Shown here: piece by piece, positions 60,026 through 64,000 of the stretch
How the letters are laid out: the number at the start of each line of letters is the position of its first letter
Position numbering within the stretch: position 1 is the first letter of the stretch
Assembly: GCF_035987325.1 (NCBI RefSeq)
Contig: NZ_CP108488.1
Coordinates: forward strand, 4,898,001-4,962,000
Source of the DNA: Streptomyces sp. NBC_01244
GTDB lineage: Bacteria; Actinomycetota; Actinomycetes; Streptomycetales; Streptomycetaceae
Reading direction: 5' to 3'
Length of the DNA stretch: 64,000 bases
The notes under the pieces: model-generated
What the model saw: the letters and a program-made list of their open reading frames with translations, nothing else
The model's database searches: none
What the model was told of the DNA's origin: nothing
Program-made: the position numbers and the translations under genes

Positions 60026-61354
60026 TCCCCCCGAGGCCCACGGGAGATCGAGGATCTCCAACTCCTGTCCGGATCGCGCCCCGTTCGGGGGCACGACGGC
60101 CAGCGCGTCCGCGGCGGCCACGCCGCGCAGCATCGCCGGGCCGTTGTAGCGCAGCGGTACGGCGTGGTCCTCGGTCAGCAGGACCGGTACGAGCCGGGTG
60201 TCGTGCGGGTGACCCGGTACGTCGCCCTCCACGGGCACCACGTACCGGGGGCGCGGACGCCGTCCGGCGAGGGCCCGCAGCAGCGGTTCGGCGAGGGTGA
60301 GCAGCCCGGAGACGGCGGCCAGCGGGTTGCCGGGCAGGCCCACCAGGTGACGGCTGTCGGGGCCGTCGCCGAGGCGGGCCAGCAGCATCGGGTGCCCGGG
60401 GCGTACGGCGACCCCGTCGACGAGCAGTTCGGCGCCGGCCCTGGCGAGCACGGGGTGGACGTGGTCGACGGGGCCGGAGGCGGTGCCGCCGGTGGTGATG
60501 ACCACGTCGGCGGTGGAGTCGGTGACGGCCGCCAGCAGCGCCGCTGCGCCCGCCGGGTCGTCGCCGAGCCGCCGGACGGTGACGACTTCGGCGCCGAGCC
60601 GGGTCAGCCAGGGGCCCAGCATCGGGCTCAGCGCGTCGCGGATCAGGCCGTCGTGCGGGGGACCTTCGGTGAGCAGCTCGTCGCCGAGGACCAGGATCTC
60701 CACGCGCGGCCGGGGGCGGGTGGTCAGCTCGTCGTACCCGGCGGCCGCGGCGAGACCGAGGACGGCCGGGGTCACCAGAGAGCCCGCCGGCAGCAGGAGG
60801 TCGCCGGAGCGGCACTCCTGGCCGCGCGGGCGGATGTCCTGGCCGGTGGCGACGGGCCGCTCGGCGTACAGCAGGGTGCCGGACTCGCGGGAGTGCTCGC
60901 TGCGGATCACGGCGGTGGTGTCCGCGGGGATCCGGGCACCGGTGGCGATCCGTACGGCCTCGCCGTCCGCGAGGGGCGCGGGGCGCTCGCTCCCGGCCAG
61001 CGCGCTCTCGCCGGGGCGGACGGTCCAGGGGCCGGGCCCGGCGACGGCCCAGCCGTCCATCGCGGAGGTGTCGAAGGACGGCAGGTCGCCCAGGGCGTCG
61101 AGCGGCTCGGCCAGCACCTCGCCCAGGGCGGCCGCCAGGGGGACCCGGTGGGTGCGGCCGCGGACGGCCGCACCGGCGCGGGTCGCGGTCTCCCGGGCCC
61201 GGAGCCAGGTCGCGGCGCGGTGGCCGCCGGAGGCGCCGCCGCCGGTGCCGGTGCCGTTGGCGGAGTTGGCGGCGTCGGGGCGGGGGGCGCGGCTGACCAG
61301 CGCGAGGGCCTGGTCGAGGGCGCGGTCGGCGTCGGTGCCGGGGTCGGTGGTCAT
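60014..61354 (-). CDS. moeA: Molybdopterin molybdenumtransferase MoeA
   Basis: ATG 61354 overlaps the mobA stop and gives 446 residues. It has the MoeA motifs FDTSAMDGWAV, GQDIRPRGQE, GDELLTEGP and LVGLPGNPLAAV. An N-terminal extension of about 60 residues is Gly/Ala/Thr-rich. It inserts molybdate into adenylated molybdopterin. The final residues GGCFT come from the parS sequence. Confidence 0.95.
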   Translation of the reverse strand: MTTDPGTDADRALDQALALVSRAPRPDAANSANGTGTGGGASGGHRAATWLRARETATRAGAAVRGRTHRVPLAAALGEVLAEPLDALGDLPSFDTSAMDGWAVAGPGPWTVRPGESALAGSERPAPLADGEAVRIATGARIPADTTAVIRSEHSRESGTLLYAERPVATGQDIRPRGQECRSGDLLLPAGSLVTPAVLGLAAAAGYDELTTRPRPRVEILVLGDELLTEGPPHDGLIRDALSPMLGPWLTRLGAEVVTVRRLGDDPAGAAALLAAVTDSTADVVITTGGTASGPVDHVHPVLARAGAELLVDGVAVRPGHPMLLARLGDGPDSRHLVGLPGNPLAAVSGLLTLAEPLLRALAGRRPRPRYVVPVEGDVPGHPHDTRLVPVLLTEDHAVPLRYNGPAMLRGVAAADALAVVPPNGARSGQELEILDLPWASGGCFT

Positions 61355-62259
61355 CCGGAGCCGGTCGCTTCGGGACCGGTGGCCTCGCGACCGGCGGCTT
61401 CCGCGGCTTCGCCTTCCGCGGCCCAGCGCAGGGCCAGTTCGGCGGCCTTGCGGGAGGCCTCGGCCACGGCCTGCTCGGGGTCGGCGCCGGTGGCTTCGGC
61501 GTGGGCCGCCGCGTAGCCGACGAGGAAGGTCGTCAGCGGGGCGGCGGGCCGGGCGACGCCGTGCGCGGCGTCACGGGCGAGGTCGAGCAGGGTCTTGGTG
61601 TCGACGGCGACGTCGATGCCCAGCTCGTTCTTGACGGCGGTGATCCATTGCTCCAGCACGGTTCCATGCTCTCTGATTCGGGCGCGGGCGGCGGCGAGAT
61701 CGTCCCAGGTGTCGCAGTCGAAGGAGGCGAGCGGCGCGGTCGCGGTGACCGGGGCGAGGTCGAGCTCGGCGGTGAGGGCGCGCAGGGGGAGGCCGTTCAC
61801 CGAGCCGTGTTCGGTGGCCAGCAGGGCGATTTCCCTGCGCAGGGGCTCGGCGCGGTACGCGGCGACCAGGGGCTGGTCGCGGCCGCCCGGGTCCCGGAGC
61901 AGGGCTCCGTCCCGGGCGCGCTGCTCGGGCGCGTCGAGGGCTCCGAGCAGGGAGTGGACCGTGTCCCGGTCCAGGAACGGCAGATCGGCGGAGAGTACGA
62001 GGACCAGCGGGGCGGTGGTGTGCCGCAGCCCGGCGTCCAGCGCGGCGAGGGGGCCGCCGCCCGGGGGGTCCTCCCGGGCCCAGTGCACGGGCCGGGACGT
62101 CTGCCTGCGGTCGGCTACGACGACGGTGGTGCGGGCGTCCGCGCAGGCGTCCAGGACGCGGTCGAGGAGGGGGCGGCCGCCGACGAGCAGGCCGGGTTTG
62201 TCGGCTCCGCCGAGTCGGCTTGCGGCGCCGCCGGCCAGGACGATGGCGTCGTAGGTCAT
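61351..62259 (-). CDS. mobA: MobA-like nucleotidyltransferase fused to a C-terminal helical domain
   Basis: The 302-residue protein has the nucleotide-binding start LAGGAASRLGGADKPGLLVGGRPLL and SADLPFLD, as in molybdenum cofactor guanylyltransferase. Residues about 195-290 form a separate helical domain (WITAVKNELGIDVAVDTKTLLDLARDAAHGVARPAAPLTTFLVGYA) that resembles DUF6457, which is more often a small separate protein. With MoeA directly downstream, a role in molybdenum cofactor synthesis is clear. Confidence 0.93.
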   Translation of the reverse strand: MTYDAIVLAGGAASRLGGADKPGLLVGGRPLLDRVLDACADARTTVVVADRRQTSRPVHWAREDPPGGGPLAALDAGLRHTTAPLVLVLSADLPFLDRDTVHSLLGALDAPEQRARDGALLRDPGGRDQPLVAAYRAEPLRREIALLATEHGSVNGLPLRALTAELDLAPVTATAPLASFDCDTWDDLAAARARIREHGTVLEQWITAVKNELGIDVAVDTKTLLDLARDAAHGVARPAAPLTTFLVGYAAAHAEATGADPEQAVAEASRKAAELALRWAAEGEAAEAAGREATGPEATGSG

Positions 62260-62677
62260 TCCCCGAGTATGCGGGGGGTTGGGGCCGGATGGGCTGCGGC
62301 GTTTACCGGGTCCCTACCCGGTGGCCCGGTGGCCCGGTGGCCCGGTGGCCCGGTGGGCCGATGTGCCGCTGCGCGGGGCGGAGTGCCCGCTGCGACCGTT
62401 GCCGCTGCGCGGGGTGGAGTCCCCTACCCGCCCTTCCACCGTTCCCAGGGCTCTGCCCTGACCCGGTCCTCAAGCGCCGGACGGGCGGGAAGGGTGCCGG
62501 GCTGCGCCCGGACCCCCTGGGGCTCCGCCCCAGACCCCGGTCCTCAAACGCCGTACGGCTGAAAGCGGGGTACCCCGGACCCCTGGGGCCGCGCCCCGGG
62601 CCCCCGGCCTCGGCGGCGGGTGGATATGGGTCCGGGGCCGCCGTGGGCGGCCCCGGAGGGGTGGGGCGGGGTGGGGG
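62260..62677. repeat. Intergenic repeats including dispersed copy C
   Basis: A tandem run of about four to five cccggtgg units (62327-62356) is followed by copy C of the dispersed element (62398-62562), with GTCCTCAAGCGCCGGACGGG, GTCCTCAAACGCCGTACGG and a CTGGGGC/GCCCCAG hairpin (62517-62533). No gene is supported. Confidence 0.85.
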
Positions 62678-63217
62678 TTAGAGGTAGGGGCCCGAGCGGA
62701 TGGCGCCGTGGGGGCCGTCCTCGTCGTCCTCGTGGGAGGAGCCCGGCGGGAGGGCGCGGCGCATCTGTTCCAGCTGGGCCCGCGCCGCCATCTGCTGCGC
62801 GAACAGGGCCGTCTGGATGCCGTGGAACAGGCCTTCCAGCCAGCCCACCAACTGCGCCTGGGCGATCCGCAGTTCCGCTTCGGAGGGGATCGCCTCTTCT
62901 GTGAAGGGGAGGGAGAGCCGCTCCAGTTCCTCCACCAGCTCGGGAGCCAGGCCGTCTTCCAGCTCCTTCACCGACGCTGCGTGAATGTCCTTGAGACGGA
63001 CCCGGCTGGCCTCGTCCAGAGGTGCGGCGCGTACCTCTTCCAGGAGTTGCTTGATCATGCTGCCGATCCGCATGACCTTGGCGGGCTGTTCGACCATCTC
63101 CGTCACCGGGACCTCGCGCGACTCGTCATCGGCGCCGCCGACCGGCATCCCGTCCTGCCCCACGATCAGGCCGGGCGGGGGGCTGTCCTGCGACCGTTCA
63201 CTCCTCGGCATCTCCAT
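62678..63217 (-). CDS. bpa: Bacterial proteasome activator Bpa
   Basis: ATG 63217 gives 179 residues; ATG 63211 is also possible. The four-helix core with VMRIGSMIKQLLEEVRAAPLDEASRVRL and LVGWLEGLFHGIQTALFAQQMAARAQLEQM is the Bpa/DUF2587 family. The C-terminus GPYL places Tyr second to last, the HbYX-like signal that opens the 20S proteasome gate. It promotes ATP-independent degradation by the proteasome. Confidence 0.96.
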   Translation of the reverse strand: MEMPRSERSQDSPPPGLIVGQDGMPVGGADDESREVPVTEMVEQPAKVMRIGSMIKQLLEEVRAAPLDEASRVRLKDIHAASVKELEDGLAPELVEELERLSLPFTEEAIPSEAELRIAQAQLVGWLEGLFHGIQTALFAQQMAARAQLEQMRRALPPGSSHEDDEDGPHGAIRSGPYL

Positions 63218-63254
63218 GCCGTCATTCTCTCGCACACCTTCGTATTCACACGGT

Positions 63255-63294
63255 GTGCCCCCGCACGGGCGTGATCCACCCTGTGCGGGGGCAC
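63255..63294 (-). terminator. Hairpin terminator of the FtsX-like permease gene
   Basis: GTGCCCCCGCAC (63255-63266) pairs with GTGCGGGGGCAC (63283-63294) around a 16-base loop, 19 bp past the permease stop and 38 bp before bpa starts. Confidence 0.8.
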
Positions 63295-63312
63295 CAACCG
63301 GCACCGGATTCG

Positions 63313-64000
63313 TCAGACCTCGCGGCGGGCCAGCGCTCCGCTCGACCGGGTGACCAGGGCCGCCAGCAGGGCCGCGCCCACCGGGACCACGATCAGCAGC
63401 CCGCCCAGCGTGGTCCAGGGCACCGCGATCGGGATGTACGGGATGGCCTCGGTGGCCGCCTCGTAGCCGTTCTCGATGCCGTTGCGGACCAGGTCGGCCG
63501 CGGCCCGCCGTTCGGTGAGCCGGAGCCCGACCGCGGGCAGGATCCCGGCCGCCGAGCCGAGGACCACACCCATCAGGGCGACCACCCCGCACTGGAAGCC
63601 GCTGAGCGTGCGCCGCACCCGCGGCGGTGCGCCGACCGCCGCCAGGGTCTTCAGGTCGCCTTCGGCGTCCGCCTGGGCCAGGCCGGTGGCGATGCCGGCC
63701 GCGCCGATGGTGACGAGGCCCGCGAAGACGGTCAGGACGAGCATGACCAGGCTGTCGTCGCCCTCGTAGCCCTTCTCGATCCGGACGCTCGTGTCCACGC
63801 CGAGCTTGTCCAGGGCCCCCTCGAGGCGCTGGCGCTGCTCGGAGCTCGCGCCCCCGTCGAGGGTGAAGTACGAGCCGAAGGGGACGGTGGCGATGCCGGC
63901 GCTCTTCGCGGCCGCGGGCGGCAGCACCAGCTCCACGCCGTAGCCCTTCACCGATTCGGGCACCTGGTACGCGGCGAAGACCTTGTCCTTGCCGGGCGGC
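63313..64000 (-). CDS. FtsX-like ABC transporter permease, 5' end cut
   Basis: The frame is open to the right edge (PESVKGYGVELVLPP and upstream AAYQ). Visible are about 229 residues of the C-terminal half. They comprise an outer segment, then three membrane helices (LVMLVLTVFAGLVTIGAAGI, VVALMGVVLGSAAGILPAVGL, LGGLLIVVPVGAALLAALVT) with GDLKTLAAVGAPPRVRR between the first two, the usual FtsX pattern. It is probably the MacB-type permease of an ABC exporter whose ATPase lies outside the window. Confidence 0.9.
   Translation of the reverse strand, partial: PPGKDKVFAAYQVPESVKGYGVELVLPPAAAKSAGIATVPFGSYFTLDGGASSEQRQRLEGALDKLGVDTSVRIEKGYEGDDSLVMLVLTVFAGLVTIGAAGIATGLAQADAEGDLKTLAAVGAPPRVRRTLSGFQCGVVALMGVVLGSAAGILPAVGLRLTERRAAADLVRNGIENGYEAATEAIPYIPIAVPWTTLGGLLIVVPVGAALLAALVTRSSGALARREV

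Overview
This is high-GC actinomycete DNA, almost certainly a Streptomyces chromosome. GTG and TTG starts are frequent, GTGA and ATGA stop/start overlaps are common, and the gene order ppiA - rhomboid - crgA - DUF881 - sortases - pabA/trpG - pknB - pbpA - ftsW/rodA - PP2C - fhaB - fhaA - tRNA-Leu matches the conserved region near the Streptomyces replication origin. Four perfect parS-type sites (GTTTCACGTGAAAC) and a DnaA-box-like cluster support an origin-proximal position.

Region 1 (1-14.3 kb) is a small hybrid NRPS-PKS cluster, cut at the left edge. Leftward genes encode a P450, a C-PCP didomain, a PCP-C-A-PCP NRPS (A-domain code read by eye as valine-like) and a KS-AT-ACP-TE synthase. Divergent rightward genes encode a degenerate PIN-like protein, a 7Fe-type ferredoxin (probable P450 partner), a type II thioesterase, an Sfp-type phosphopantetheinyl transferase and an epoxide hydrolase family protein. 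The product is unknown; a short lipo- or acyl-peptide-polyketide containing valine is the simplest reading.

Region 2 (14.3-35.1 kb) is core genome: a gene remnant, a PEP mutase/isocitrate lyase family enzyme, a MarR/MFS divergent pair, LysM and DUF5324 proteins, cyclophilin, rhomboid, CrgA, DUF881, three class E sortases around a glutamine amidotransferase, a PD-(D/E)XK restriction-type protein, then the fhaA-fhaB-PP2C-ftsW/rodA-pbpA-pknB cell-wall and signalling operon and tRNA-Leu(CAG).

Region 3 (35.1-45.8 kb) holds a two-component system, DUF2252, a J-domain-like protein after a parS pair, a rhodanese, an acyl-CoA dehydrogenase and paaABCDE (phenylacetyl-CoA epoxidase). Region 4 (45.9-57.7 kb) has a DUF5819/HTTM pair, an rRNA/tRNA methyltransferase, paaN, a 3-hydroxyacyl-CoA dehydrogenase with a TetR regulator, a small membrane protein, an Lrp regulator and the bkdABC branched-chain 2-oxoacid dehydrogenase operon. 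One 18-bp operator-like sequence occurs in front of paaA, between paaN and paaH, and in front of bkdA, suggesting one TetR regulon. Region 5 (57.7-64 kb) has a quinone oxidoreductase, a TrkA-type potassium channel, moeA, mobA, the proteasome activator bpa and the end of an FtsX-like permease. A family of roughly 130-170 bp intergenic repeats occurs three times in the right half.
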